Source of the DNA: DAHUYF01 sp035623985
GTDB lineage: Bacteria; Pseudomonadota; Alphaproteobacteria; ATCC43930; CGMCC-115725
Length of the DNA stretch: 64,000 nucleotides
NCBI GenBank assembly: GCA_035623985.1
Contig: DASPSJ010000097.1
Span: forward strand, 1 to 64,000
Direction: 5' to 3'
Shown: one piece after another, positions 1 through 7,796 of the stretch
How positions within the stretch are numbered: position 1 is the first letter of the stretch
Layout of the letters: every line of letters starts with the position of its first letter
Made by a program: the position numbers and the translations under genes
Notes under the pieces: model-generated
The model's database searches: none
Seen by the model: only the letters and a program-made list of their open reading frames with translations
Told to the model about the DNA's origin: nothing

Positions 1-58
1 CTCAGCGCTCCACTTGCGCCGCCGCTCCCGACCGGGAAGAACCGAGACCTCGACCATC

Positions 59-92
59 GTTTGCACATTAACTCGCCAATTAATGTGCAAAC
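59..92. repeat. Perfect 13-8-13 inverted repeat (lox-like architecture)
   Basis: Left arm GTTTGCACATTAA (59-71) and right arm TTAATGTGCAAAC (80-92) are exact reverse complements around an asymmetric 8-base spacer CTCGCCAA. The 34-bp 13-8-13 layout is the one used by Cre/lox-type tyrosine recombinases. The arms are AT-rich and no T-run follows, so an intrinsic terminator is unlikely. It lies 62 bp upstream of a low-GC nuclease-like gene. No recombinase gene is visible in the window; one could lie to the left. A dimeric repressor operator is the main alternative. Confidence 0.6.
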
Positions 93-154
93 ATCTCACG
101 CCTGCGCCATCGCAGGAAGGCGGCCGTCACCGGGCGCATACACTTCAGAAAGCC

Positions 155-718
155 ATGGTGTTTGAGCTTTCGATGGTTCGGGCGGAGAGCCTTTTGAGCG
201 GAAACGGCGAGCTCAGCTGGGACGATTGCCTCCAATTAGCGTCGGAGCGTCAACGACGGCACTATGATGCAAGGGTTCCAGACAAGCTCGAACAGTGCGA
301 CTTGGACATCGCAACTCATGCGGCGCAAAATTTATTTGTGATGATAAATAGAATTCAGAATCAAAACCCTGATGCACAACTAGAAAAATACCCCGTCATC
401 CCAGGACTAGGTTGGATTGCTTCTGGTAATGGGGATTTCTCACTCGGCTCATTGCTCATTGAGGTAAAACACACGGACCGGAATTTCGTATCCAGTGATT
501 TCAGGCAGGTAATGATGTATTGGCTGTTAAAATACGCAGAAGCGATTGAAAATAGCAGCAAGGTATGGTCGGATGTCTTGTTGCTGAATCCGAGACGGAA
601 TTCTGCGCTACTGGTCAAATTTGACTACCTGCTTCGATCTGCGTCTGCGAGCGCCAGTCGAGTCGAATTGTTTGAACTTTTACGTTCGATCGTGGGCCAA
701 GATTTGGATCGTTGGTAG
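155..718 (+). CDS. PD-(D/E)XK nuclease-like protein
   Basis: A 187-residue protein from the ATG at 155; the frame is open further upstream but would run through the palindrome at 59-92. The core fits a restriction-endonuclease fold: Asp94 in GNGDF, then Glu103 and Lys105 in LLIEVK, then a QxxxY motif (Gln118 to Tyr122, RQVMMYW), the D...ExK...QxxxY pattern of RecB/Cas4-like nucleases. No signal peptide or membrane segment is seen. Base composition is near half GC, far lower than all later genes, and codon use is relaxed, which suggests horizontal transfer. The rightward gene stands alone; any partner would lie left of the window. The function is inferred from motifs only, and a defence or mobile-element role is a guess from context. 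Confidence 0.55.
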   Translation: MVFELSMVRAESLLSGNGELSWDDCLQLASERQRRHYDARVPDKLEQCDLDIATHAAQNLFVMINRIQNQNPDAQLEKYPVIPGLGWIASGNGDFSLGSLLIEVKHTDRNFVSSDFRQVMMYWLLKYAEAIENSSKVWSDVLLLNPRRNSALLVKFDYLLRSASASASRVELFELLRSIVGQDLDRW

Positions 719-743
719 ATTAAGAGATTAGCAAGATCATTCA

Positions 744-766
744 GGGGAACGGCTGCTCCCCGCTTT
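744..766 (+). terminator. Weak terminator-like hairpin after the nuclease-like gene
   Basis: GGGGA (744-748) can pair with TCCCC (757-761), followed by GCTTTT. The stem is only 5 bp with an 8-base loop, so termination here is tentative. The rest of 719-853 shows no gene. Confidence 0.2.
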
Positions 767-853
767 TGCTCCCGGCCACATCACAAGACCGATTGTCGGG
801 AGGCCGCGGCCGATAGCGATATTTGCCGATGCCGACGCGTCACTCCGGCGGAC

Positions 854-1699
854 TTACAAGGGCGTCCGCGGCGACCAGCCATAAGCCTTGGCGCAGGCGC
901 CTCCCATGAGCATGGCCCGCTCCGTGTCGCTCAGGCGGTCGGTGCGAAGAAAGGGCTCGACGGCCTGCTCGTAGGTGACGACGGCAAAGGCGCGCGTCCA
1001 GTCCGTGCCCCACAAACAGCGATCGAAACCCCAGGCATCGAACACGCGGGCAAGCGGGTCCCAAATGTCCGGAAAGGGATACGGCTCCCGGGACAGCGTG
1101 CAGGCGCCGCTGACCTTGATCACCGCGTTCGGACGCTTGGCGAGCTCCAGCACCTTCGGGAGATCGGCCCAGGGCTGCGGCGGCGCCGGCGGCACGCGCG
1201 GCTGCAGGATGCCCAGATGGTCGATGATGAACCGCGTGTCGGGATGGCGGTCGATGAGCGCGGTGCCCACGTCCAGATTGTCCCAGCACAGGATGTTGAC
1301 CGGTAAATCGTAACGAACGCCCGCACGCAGGATTCGGTCGAGACCCGGGTCGTTCGGCTCGCGCCCCGCCTCTTTCGGCAGCATGATGCGGATACCGACC
1401 GCGCCCGGTGTCTTCTTCCAGTCGGCGACGACATCGGCCACCGCCGGATCATCCGGATCGACCGGCTTGACGATGGCGAACCGGCCGGGATGGGCCCGTT
1501 GCACTTCCACCGCATAGCTGGCGTCGTAGCGGTACATGGAGAAGGCGGAGATGAAGATCGCGCCGTCGACGCCGACTTTGTCCATCGCCGCCACCATCTC
1601 GTCGCCCGTGACATGATCGGGCCAGTTCGGCACGCTGTGCCACGGCCGCTTCGCCGTGTTCGCCTCATAGGCATGGACCTGCGAATCGATGATCGTCAT
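854..1699 (-). CDS. Amidohydrolase family protein (TIM-barrel, LigI-like)
   Basis: A 281-residue predicted metal-dependent hydrolase of the amidohydrolase 2 group, cytoplasmic. The start ATG at 1699 has AGGAG 8 bases upstream. The N-terminal strand carries IDSQVHAY, where the usual HxH is reduced to H-A-Y as in LigI / lactonase-type members. IIDHLG lies past mid-protein and WGTDW near the C-terminus supplies the conserved catalytic aspartate. These members typically hydrolyse lactones or dicarboxylate lactones in aromatic catabolism; the substrate here is unknown. It lies 203 bp downstream of a YghU-type GST on the same strand, with a long inverted repeat between them, so co-transcription is uncertain. 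Confidence 0.8.
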   Translation of the reverse strand: MTIIDSQVHAYEANTAKRPWHSVPNWPDHVTGDEMVAAMDKVGVDGAIFISAFSMYRYDASYAVEVQRAHPGRFAIVKPVDPDDPAVADVVADWKKTPGAVGIRIMLPKEAGREPNDPGLDRILRAGVRYDLPVNILCWDNLDVGTALIDRHPDTRFIIDHLGILQPRVPPAPPQPWADLPKVLELAKRPNAVIKVSGACTLSREPYPFPDIWDPLARVFDAWGFDRCLWGTDWTRAFAVVTYEQAVEPFLRTDRLSDTERAMLMGGACAKAYGWSPRTPL

Positions 1700-1757
1700 T
1701 GGCGAAGCTCCTCTGCGCCACGCCAGCTTGGCGAGCCCTTCAGGGTGTGTCCAGAGA

Positions 1758-1816
1758 TTACGGCGACGGTTTACCAAACAGCTCGTCCCGGCGGATTCCG
1801 TAAACTGTCGCCGTAA
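1758..1816. repeat. 17-bp inverted repeat with 25-bp gap
   Basis: TTACGGCGACGGTTTAC (1758-1774) and GTAAACTGTCGCCGTAA (1800-1816) are reverse complements apart from one G/T position. The pair sits between the GST stop and the amidohydrolase start. There is no T-tract, and the long gap is unlike an intrinsic terminator. It may be the ends of a small mobile element, a recombinase site or an operator pair. Confidence 0.55.
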
Positions 1817-1902
1817 CTTGCGCAGCGGCCTCCGCTTGCGCGGATCAAATGATCCGAAAGCAGACAGGCCGTTTCCGGCCGGTCCCGCTGAGGAAGCCTC
1901 GT

Positions 1903-2778
1903 TCAGCTCCCGGCTGCGAGCTTGTCTTGCGTCTTCGTGTCGAAGTCGCCGGCGTCGTGGCGCTCGTGCAACTGGCGCGATGGCTCGCCGTAGATGCGGT
2001 TTACCATGCGCCCACGCCTCACGGCCGGTCGTTCGAGAAGGGCATCGGCCCAGCGCTGGACATTCTTGTACTCCTGCACCGCCAGAAATTCGGCTGCGCC
2101 GTAGAGCCAGCCCTTCGCCAGACCGCCATACCAGGGGAAGATCGCGATGTCGGCGATCGTGTAAGTGCTGCCCGCTATGTATTCGTTCTCCGCGAGGCGG
2201 CGATCGAGCACATCGAGCTGGCGCTTCGCCTCCATCGCGAACCGGTCGATCGCATACTCGATCTTGGTCGGCGCGTAGGCGTAAAAATGGCCGAATCCCC
2301 CGCCCAAATAAGGCGCGCTGCCCATCTGCCAGAACAGCCACGACAGGCATTCGGCGCGCGCGCCGCGCTCCGTCGGCAGGAATTCTCCGAACTTTTCGGC
2401 GAGGTACACCAGGATCGCGCCGGTTTCGAAGACCCGGATCGGCGTCGGACCGCTGCGGTCCAGCAATGCCGGAATTTTGGAGTTGGGGTTCACCGCCACG
2501 AAGCCACTGCCGAACTGATCCCCCTCCCCGATCCGGATCAGCCAGGCATCATACTCTGCACCGCTATGGCCGAGGGCCAGCAGCTCTTCGAGCATGATCG
2601 TGACCTTCACGCCGTTCGGCGTGCCCAGCGAGTAGAGCTGCAGGGGATGGCGGCCGACTGGCAGTTCCTTCTCGTGCGTGGGACCCGCGATCGGGCGGTT
2701 GATGTTGGCGAACCTGCCGCCGTTCTGCTTGTTCCAAACCCAGACTTTGGGGGGCGTGTAATCGGGTGTGTCGGTCAT
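1903..2778 (-). CDS. yghU: YghU-family glutathione S-transferase / disulfide-bond oxidoreductase
   Basis: A 291-residue protein, close to the usual 288 of the YghU family (nu-class GST), which reduces disulfides such as bis-hydroxyethyl disulfide with two bound glutathiones and has organic peroxidase activity. The family N-terminal extension is present (YTPPKVW, FANINRP), followed by the thioredoxin-fold domain with TPNGVK at 53-58, NPNSKIPAL and the glutathione gamma-Glu site FETGAIL. A helical C-terminal domain with FPWYGGL follows. The ATG at 2778 has GGAG 9 bases upstream. It is cytoplasmic. The nearest same-strand gene is an amidohydrolase 203 bp downstream. Confidence 0.9.
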   Translation of the reverse strand: MTDTPDYTPPKVWVWNKQNGGRFANINRPIAGPTHEKELPVGRHPLQLYSLGTPNGVKVTIMLEELLALGHSGAEYDAWLIRIGEGDQFGSGFVAVNPNSKIPALLDRSGPTPIRVFETGAILVYLAEKFGEFLPTERGARAECLSWLFWQMGSAPYLGGGFGHFYAYAPTKIEYAIDRFAMEAKRQLDVLDRRLAENEYIAGSTYTIADIAIFPWYGGLAKGWLYGAAEFLAVQEYKNVQRWADALLERPAVRRGRMVNRIYGEPSRQLHERHDAGDFDTKTQDKLAAGS

Positions 2779-2832
2779 TCCTCAAACTCCAGGCGTTCCA
2801 AGGGACGCAGGCGGACACGCATGCGCAATCAG

Positions 2833-2850
2833 CTTATCCTATAAGATAGG
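2833..2850 (-). promoter_or_regulatory. AT-rich overlapping palindromes upstream of the yghU-like gene
   Basis: CTTAT-CCT-ATAAG (2833-2845) overlaps CCTAT-AAG-ATAGG (2838-2850) in an otherwise GC-rich gap, 55 to 72 bases upstream of the GST start. On the minus strand it contains TATCTTATAGG, which could serve as a -10 region or small operator. No matching -35 is obvious. Confidence 0.25.
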
Positions 2851-2877
2851 CCGGCGCTCGGGCACACGCCCCGGCCA

Positions 2878-3804
2878 TCATCCCACCGGATGCCGCGGCG
2901 GCTTGCCGGCGAGCACCTCCAGCACCTGCTCGGCCACCAGCAGGCCGACGCGGTCGAGCGCCTCTTCGGTGGCGCCGCCCAGATGCGGCGTCGCGATGAA
3001 ATTCGGCAGGCGCAACAGCGGGTGATCGACGGGCGGCGGTTCCACAACGAAGACGTCGCTCGCCGCCGCCGCGGGGCGGCCCCGCGCGAGCGCCTCGGCA
3101 AGCGCCGTTTCGTCGACGATGCCGCCGCGCGCGGTGTTGATGAGGATGCCGCCTTCCGGCATCAGCGCCAGCTCGCGCGCCCCGATGATGCCGCGCGTTC
3201 CGGCGGTGAGCGGCAGATGCAGGCTCAGCACGTCGCTTTCGGCCAGCAGTGCCGCGATCGAAGCGGCCGGCGCAGCGCCCGCGGCGCGGATCGCTTCCGC
3301 ACCGAGAGCGGGATCGTAGGCCGCCACCGGCGTGCGCAAGGCGCGGACGAAGAGATCGGCGACGCGGCGGCCGACCTGGCCGAAGCCGGCAATTCCCAGG
3401 CGGCGGCCGGCGAGCTCATGGCCCGCGGGCAAGTTCGCTTGCGCGAGCCGGCCCTCGCGCAGCGCGCGGTCGGCGGCGAGAAGATGCCGCGCCGCCGCCA
3501 GCGCCAGGGCGAGCACCAGCTCCGCCACCCCATCGGCATTGGCGCCGGGCGTGTTGACGACGGGAATGCCGCGGGCGCGGGCGGCATCGAGCGCGATATT
3601 GTCGACGCCGACGCCGTGCTTGCCGATGACCCTGAGCCGCCGCGCGCGGGCGATGTCGGCAGCGGCGACGGGGCTGGTGCGGGTGATGACCGCGTCGGCA
3701 TGGTCGGGCCAGGCGGCAACAGCGGGATCGCGCCAATCGACGACCTCCGCGCCGAGGCGCGCGAGCGCGCGCGGGCTGATGGGATCGAGAACGTAGACCG
3801 GCAC
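2878..3804 (-). CDS. NAD-dependent D-2-hydroxyacid dehydrogenase
   Basis: A 308-residue member of the D-isomer-specific 2-hydroxyacid dehydrogenase family (phosphoglycerate dehydrogenase-like), which interconverts 2-hydroxy and 2-keto acids with NAD. The catalytic domain comes first and includes VGVDNI and NTPGANADGVAEL. The nucleotide-binding domain has GFGQVG at about 140-145. The catalytic Arg is in NTARGGIVDE, and the Glu and His lie toward the C-terminus, the His in ATPHLGG. The start is GTG at 3804 with GAGG upstream. It is divergent from the deacylase-type gene at 3894, sharing an 89-bp promoter gap. Substrate specificity (glycerate, phosphoglycerate or other) cannot be read from the sequence. 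Confidence 0.88.
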   Translation of the reverse strand: MPVYVLDPISPRALARLGAEVVDWRDPAVAAWPDHADAVITRTSPVAAADIARARRLRVIGKHGVGVDNIALDAARARGIPVVNTPGANADGVAELVLALALAAARHLLAADRALREGRLAQANLPAGHELAGRRLGIAGFGQVGRRVADLFVRALRTPVAAYDPALGAEAIRAAGAAPAASIAALLAESDVLSLHLPLTAGTRGIIGARELALMPEGGILINTARGGIVDETALAEALARGRPAAAASDVFVVEPPPVDHPLLRLPNFIATPHLGGATEEALDRVGLLVAEQVLEVLAGKPPRHPVG

Positions 3805-3893
3805 GGGGAAAACCTCGGCAGCGGCGGGACGGGCGCCACTCTTGCCCGCCGCGGCCCGTTGCTCAAGGCCCGTCGGCGATTATCATACGCCCC

Positions 3894-5573
3894 GTGCATG
3901 ACCTCGTGATCCGCAATGCCCTGCTCGTCGACGGCACCGGGGCGCCAGCGCGCCGCGCCTCGGTGGCCATTAGCGGCGGCAGGATCGCCGCGCTGGGCGA
4001 GGCGCCCGGCGACGCGCGGCAGGTCATCGACGCCGAAGGGCTGGCGCTGGCGCCGGGCATCATCGACACGCACACGCATTACGACGCGCAGATCACCTGG
4101 GATGCCGGCCTCCATCCCTCGCCCGAGCTTGGCGTCAGCACGGTGGTGATCGGCAATTGCGGCTTCACCATCGCTCCCTGCCGGCCGCAGCACCGCGACC
4201 TCACGCTGCGCCATCTGACGCATGTCGAGGGCATGTCGCTCGACGTGCTGCGCCGCGGCGTGCGCTGGGAGTTCGAGACCTTCCCCGACTATCTCGCGCA
4301 GATCGAGCGCCTCGGCCATGTGCCGAGCGTCGCGGCCTTCATCGGCCATTCCTCGCTGCGGACCTGGGTGATGGGCGAGGACGCCACCACGCGCCCGGCG
4401 CGTCCGGCCGAGGTCGCCGAGATGCGCCGCCTCGTCGTTGAGGCGATGCGCGCCGGCGCCGTCGGCTTCGCCACCTCGACCGCGCCGCAGCACAATGGCG
4501 AAGGCGGCACGCCGATGCCCTCGCGCCTTGCCGACGAGGCCGAACTCAGGTCGCTGGTGGGCGCGCTGGGCGAAGTGGGGCACGGCGTCTTCATGCTGAC
4601 CAAGGGCGGCGGCACCGGCGTGCCGTTCCTCGAAACGCTGGCCGCCGAGACGGGGCGGCCCGTGGTGATCGCGGCGCTGCTGCACAATCCGACCCAGCCC
4701 GAAGGCGTGTTCGACGACCTCCGCCTCATCGCCGCGGCGCAGGCGCGCGGGCGGCGGCTTTACGGCCAGGTCTCGTGCTGCCCGCTGACCAACGAGTTCA
4801 CCTTGCGCTCGCCCTATCCTTTCGAGAGCCTCGCCGCCTGGCTGCCGGCGATGCAGGCGACGGGCGAGGATCTGAAGCGCGTCTATGCCGACCGCGATTT
4901 CCGACGTCGCGTTGGCGAGGAGCTGTCGCGGCCGGCGGCGGTGCGGCTCTTCAACGGCGAATGGCGGAAGCTCCGGCTGGTCGAGGCGGCGCGCGCCGAC
5001 AACCGCCGCCATGAAGGGCGCAGCGTCGCCGCTCTCGCCGCCGAGGCCGGCAAGGCGCCGCTCGACTGGCTGCTCGATTTCAGCCTGTCGGAGGATCTCG
5101 ACACGATCTATACCGCGCTGCTGCTCAACAGCGACGAGGCGGCGGTCGGCCGCCTGCTGCGCGACCCCAACGCCGCCATCGCGCTGTCGGATGCCGGCGC
5201 GCATCTCACCTTCTTTTGCGATGCCGGCTTTGGCCTGCATCTTCTCGGCCATTGGGTGCGCGAGCGCCAGGTGCTGACGCTGGAAGAGGCGGTGTGGCAG
5301 CTTTCCGGCCGGCCGGCGGCGATCTTCGGCATCGCCGATCGCGGACGCATCGCGCCGGGGCTCGCCGCCGATCTCCTGCTGTTCGATCCCGCGACCGTCG
5401 GACGCGGCCCGACACGGCGCGTCTTCGATCTTCCCGGTGGCGCGCCGCGCCTCACCACCGCCGCGCTGGGACTCGCGGGCGTCTGGATCAACGGCGTGCA
5501 AGTGGCGGACGCCAGCGGACCGCTGGCACCGGAGCGGCCGCCCGGCCGCCTGCTGCGCCGGTTCGCGGCCTGA
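3894..5573 (+). CDS. N-acyl-D-amino-acid deacylase family amidohydrolase
   Basis: A 559-residue metal-dependent hydrolase of the Amidohydro_3 / D-aminoacylase group, which removes acyl groups from N-acyl-D-amino acids or cleaves related amides. The N-terminal beta-sandwich strand is followed by DTHTHYDAQ with metal ligands His60 and His62, then GNCGFTIAP with Cys89, the metal-bridging cysteine typical of this family. IGHSSLR, the late DAGAH motif with the catalytic Asp, and a C-terminal beta-sandwich ending in GVWINGVQV follow. The start is GTG at 3894; the ATG at 3898 is out of frame. The divergent neighbour is the hydroxyacid dehydrogenase. Many relatives are annotated only as amidohydrolases, so the substrate is inferred. 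Confidence 0.85.
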   Translation: MHDLVIRNALLVDGTGAPARRASVAISGGRIAALGEAPGDARQVIDAEGLALAPGIIDTHTHYDAQITWDAGLHPSPELGVSTVVIGNCGFTIAPCRPQHRDLTLRHLTHVEGMSLDVLRRGVRWEFETFPDYLAQIERLGHVPSVAAFIGHSSLRTWVMGEDATTRPARPAEVAEMRRLVVEAMRAGAVGFATSTAPQHNGEGGTPMPSRLADEAELRSLVGALGEVGHGVFMLTKGGGTGVPFLETLAAETGRPVVIAALLHNPTQPEGVFDDLRLIAAAQARGRRLYGQVSCCPLTNEFTLRSPYPFESLAAWLPAMQATGEDLKRVYADRDFRRRVGEELSRPAAVRLFNGEWRKLRLVEAARADNRRHEGRSVAALAAEAGKAPLDWLLDFSLSEDLDTIYTALLLNSDEAAVGRLLRDPNAAIALSDAGAHLTFFCDAGFGLHLLGHWVRERQVLTLEEAVWQLSGRPAAIFGIADRGRIAPGLAADLLLFDPATVGRGPTRRVFDLPGGAPRLTTAALGLAGVWINGVQVADASGPLAPERPPGRLLRRFAA

Positions 5574-5805
5574 CCTGCGGCGGCACGCGCTTCCAAAGGC
5601 GGATGGTCGGCCGCATCCGCTCGCCTTGCCCGAGCGTATTCTTGAGGGCGGCAGCCGGCGGCTGCGCCCGCCGCCACGCTTGCCGGGAGAGCACCCGATG
5701 ATGGCATCGCCGCGCCGGGAAGCCTCCGCCGTCGCCGCGGCAGGCCACCGGGCGATGGACAAACCGGCGGTTGCGATGCACGGTGACGCGCGGTATCGGG
5801 GGCTC

Positions 5806-6357
5806 ATGGACCAGACCGTCGCCACGTTTTCCTCGCTGGACGAGTTGATCGCGGCGGTGCAGCGCGGCAGCCGCGCCGCGCTGAAGCGGCTCTACGAGCT
5901 GGAATCGCGCCGGCTTTACGGCGTGGCACTGCGCATCACGCGACGGCCGGAAGTGGCGGCCGACGCGCTGCAGGACGCTTTCATCCAGGTCTGGCAGAAT
6001 GCGGCGAGCTTCTCGCCCGCGCGCGGCAGCGTGGCGGCATGGCTTACCGGCATCGTGCGCTTTCGCGCGCTCGACGCGGTGCGCAAGCTCCACCGCGAAG
6101 TGCTGAGCGACGACCCCGCGCTGGGCGAGAAGGCGCAGCCCGATATGACGGCGGAGATCGACGCGAGGCTGTCGCGCGGCGCGTTGCAGCGCTGCCTCGA
6201 CGCGCTCGAGGAGAAGCAGCGGCATTCCATCGTGCTCGCCTTCGTCGACGGGCTCTCCCATGCCGAGATCGCCCTGCGCCTGGCGGCGCCGCTGGGCAGC
6301 GTCAAGAGCTGGGTCCGGCGCGGTCTCCTGTCGCTGCGGAGGTGCCTCGAACCATGA
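5806..6357 (+). CDS. ECF RNA polymerase sigma factor
   Basis: A 183-residue group IV (ECF) sigma factor that redirects RNA polymerase to an envelope- or oxidative-stress regulon. Sigma region 2 is visible as LKRLYELESRRLYGVALRI and ADALQDAFIQVW. Region 4 has the helix-turn-helix LSHAEIALRLAAPLGSVKSW. The ATG at 5806 gives the usual ECF length, but an in-frame ATG at 5698 has a better ribosome site (GGGAGAG) and would add 36 residues. The stop overlaps the anti-sigma start by 4 bases (ATGA), so translation is coupled. Control is expected through the anti-sigma encoded next; auto-regulation is usual but no promoter motif was identified. Confidence 0.9.
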   Translation: MDQTVATFSSLDELIAAVQRGSRAALKRLYELESRRLYGVALRITRRPEVAADALQDAFIQVWQNAASFSPARGSVAAWLTGIVRFRALDAVRKLHREVLSDDPALGEKAQPDMTAEIDARLSRGALQRCLDALEEKQRHSIVLAFVDGLSHAEIALRLAAPLGSVKSWVRRGLLSLRRCLEP

Positions 6358-7034
6358 TCCCCGACGACCCCGAGGAGCTGCACATTCTTGCCGGCGAGTA
6401 CGTGCTCGGCGTGACCGGACCCGAGGCGGCGCGCGAGATCGAGGACGCGCTTGCCGGCAACGACGCGCTCGCCCGCGCCGTCGCCTTCTGGCAGGAGCGG
6501 CTCCATCCGCTTTCGGATCTCGCCGCGCCGGCCGAGCCGCCGCCGGCGCTGTGGCAGAAGATCGAGAGCGGCCTCGCCGGCGCCGCGCCGGCACGGCCGC
6601 GGCCGTGGAACTCGATCGTGGTGTGGCGCTGGTCGACCGCGGCGGCGTCCGCGGTCGCGGCCGGCCTTGCGCTTTATATCGCGCTGGCGCCGCCGGCGGC
6701 GGCGCCGAGCTATGTCGCCGTGCTGCACGCGCCGCAACAGGCGGATGCGGCCTTCGTGGCGACCGGCGGACGGAACGGGCTGCTGCTCCGCGCGGTGGCG
6801 CGGGAAAGTCCGCCGGGCGACCGCGGCTTCGAGCTCTGGGCGATCCCGGCCGGCGCCAAGCCGCAATCGCTCGGCATTATCCCGCCCGACGGCCGCGTCG
6901 AGCTTGGCCGCCTGCCGCTGCCGCTCAAGGACGGCATGACGCTTGCCATCAGCATCGAGCCCAAGACCGGCTCGCCGACGGGCCAGCCGACTGGACCCGT
7001 GGTGTTCGTCGGCACGCTGGTGGCGGCGGATTAG
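6354..7034 (+). CDS. RskA-like anti-sigma factor
   Basis: A 226-residue membrane anti-sigma factor that should hold the preceding ECF sigma inactive until an envelope signal arrives. The N-terminal cytoplasmic part (HILAGEYVLGVTGPEAARE) matches the short anti-sigma helix-turn of this family. One transmembrane helix lies near residues 88-108 (STAAASAVAAGLALYIAL). The periplasmic C-terminal RskA domain includes RGFELWAIPAGAKPQSLG and ends in VVFVGTLV. The ATG overlaps the sigma stop. The pair sits directly upstream of a ferritin-like protein and a cupredoxin, which are likely regulon members. Confidence 0.88.
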   Translation: MIPDDPEELHILAGEYVLGVTGPEAAREIEDALAGNDALARAVAFWQERLHPLSDLAAPAEPPPALWQKIESGLAGAAPARPRPWNSIVVWRWSTAAASAVAAGLALYIALAPPAAAPSYVAVLHAPQQADAAFVATGGRNGLLLRAVARESPPGDRGFELWAIPAGAKPQSLGIIPPDGRVELGRLPLPLKDGMTLAISIEPKTGSPTGQPTGPVVFVGTLVAAD

Positions 7035-7143
7035 GCTCCGCGGTTTTTTCTGCATCCGGCGCCCGCGGTGCCGCGTAGGGAGGATGATGGGGCGAACCAT
7101 CCCGCCCCGGCCTTCACAACGCGACACCTAGCGGGAGACCCTC

Positions 7144-7722
7144 ATGAAGCCCTCCTTTCCGATCGCGCCCTCGCGGCGCAGCCTGATCAAAGGCGCCGGC
7201 GGCGCCACGCTCTCCGCGGTGGCGATCAGCCTGCTCGCCGGCTGCGAGAGCATGGCCGCCGACAAGCAGATGGCCGCCAATCCCGGCGGCGACGTTGACA
7301 TCCTGAATTCCGCGCTCGGCCTCGAATACCAAGCGATCGCCGCCTATCAAGTCGGCGCCGAGAGCGGCCTGTTGCAGAAGCCCGTGCTCGATCTCGCCGT
7401 GCAGTTCCAGGGCGACCACAAGCAGCATGCGGCGCTGCTCTCCAGCACCATCGCCAAGCTCGGCGGCACCGCGGTCGCGGCGAAGAAGCCGGCGGACTAC
7501 CATTTCCCGGTCGAGACGCTGAAGACGCAGGCCGATGTGCTGCGCTTTGCCGCCGGCCTCGAGAAAGGCGCGGCCTCCGCCTATCTCGGCGCCGTGCCGC
7601 TCTTCGCCAACAAGGACCTCGCCAAGGCCGCCGCCAGCATTCTCGGCGACGAGACCATGCATTGGGCGGTGCTCCGCAACGCGCTGGGCGAGAATCCGGT
7701 GCCGATGTCCTTCATCGCCTGA
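7144..7722 (+). CDS. Exported ferritin-like domain protein
   Basis: A 192-residue protein with a twin-arginine-type signal (SRRSLIKGAGG) followed by a hydrophobic stretch and LLAGC, which could also act as a lipobox. The mature part is a four-helix Ferritin_2-like bundle with candidate carboxylate/His ligands in LEYQAIAAY, GDHKQHAAL and LGDETMHW. A role in metal or oxidative-stress handling outside the cytoplasm is inferred. GGGAG lies 8 bases upstream of the ATG. It is 109 bp downstream of the anti-sigma gene, with no strong terminator between, and a GC-rich hairpin follows at 7736-7759. The biochemical activity of this family is poorly defined. Confidence 0.8.
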   Translation: MKPSFPIAPSRRSLIKGAGGATLSAVAISLLAGCESMAADKQMAANPGGDVDILNSALGLEYQAIAAYQVGAESGLLQKPVLDLAVQFQGDHKQHAALLSSTIAKLGGTAVAAKKPADYHFPVETLKTQADVLRFAAGLEKGAASAYLGAVPLFANKDLAKAAASILGDETMHWAVLRNALGENPVPMSFIA

Positions 7723-7735
7723 CGGGTGCGGTCGA

Positions 7736-7759
7736 GGCGCCGGCAATCCTGCCGGCGCC
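7736..7759 (+). terminator. GC-rich hairpin between ferritin-like and cupredoxin genes
   Basis: GGCGCCGGCA and TGCCGGCGCC form a perfect 10-bp stem with a 4-base ATCC loop, starting 13 bases after the ferritin-like stop. It is followed by TTCCTCCC with no true T-run, so it may attenuate transcription or protect the 3' end rather than stop transcription fully. Confidence 0.5.
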
Positions 7760-7796
7760 TTCCTCCCTGCCGCAACGATTTCCCAGGTGCGAGATC

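Noticed and set aside
59..92. Palindrome considered as a Rho-independent terminator
   Set aside because: The stem is AT-rich, no T-run follows and no gene is seen ending before it in the window.
3225..5825. An 866-codon open frame on the minus strand opposite the deacylase-type gene
   Set aside because: It is a mirror frame of a high-GC gene, with Arg/Ala-rich low-complexity translation and no family motif; the plus-strand gene has clear catalytic motifs.
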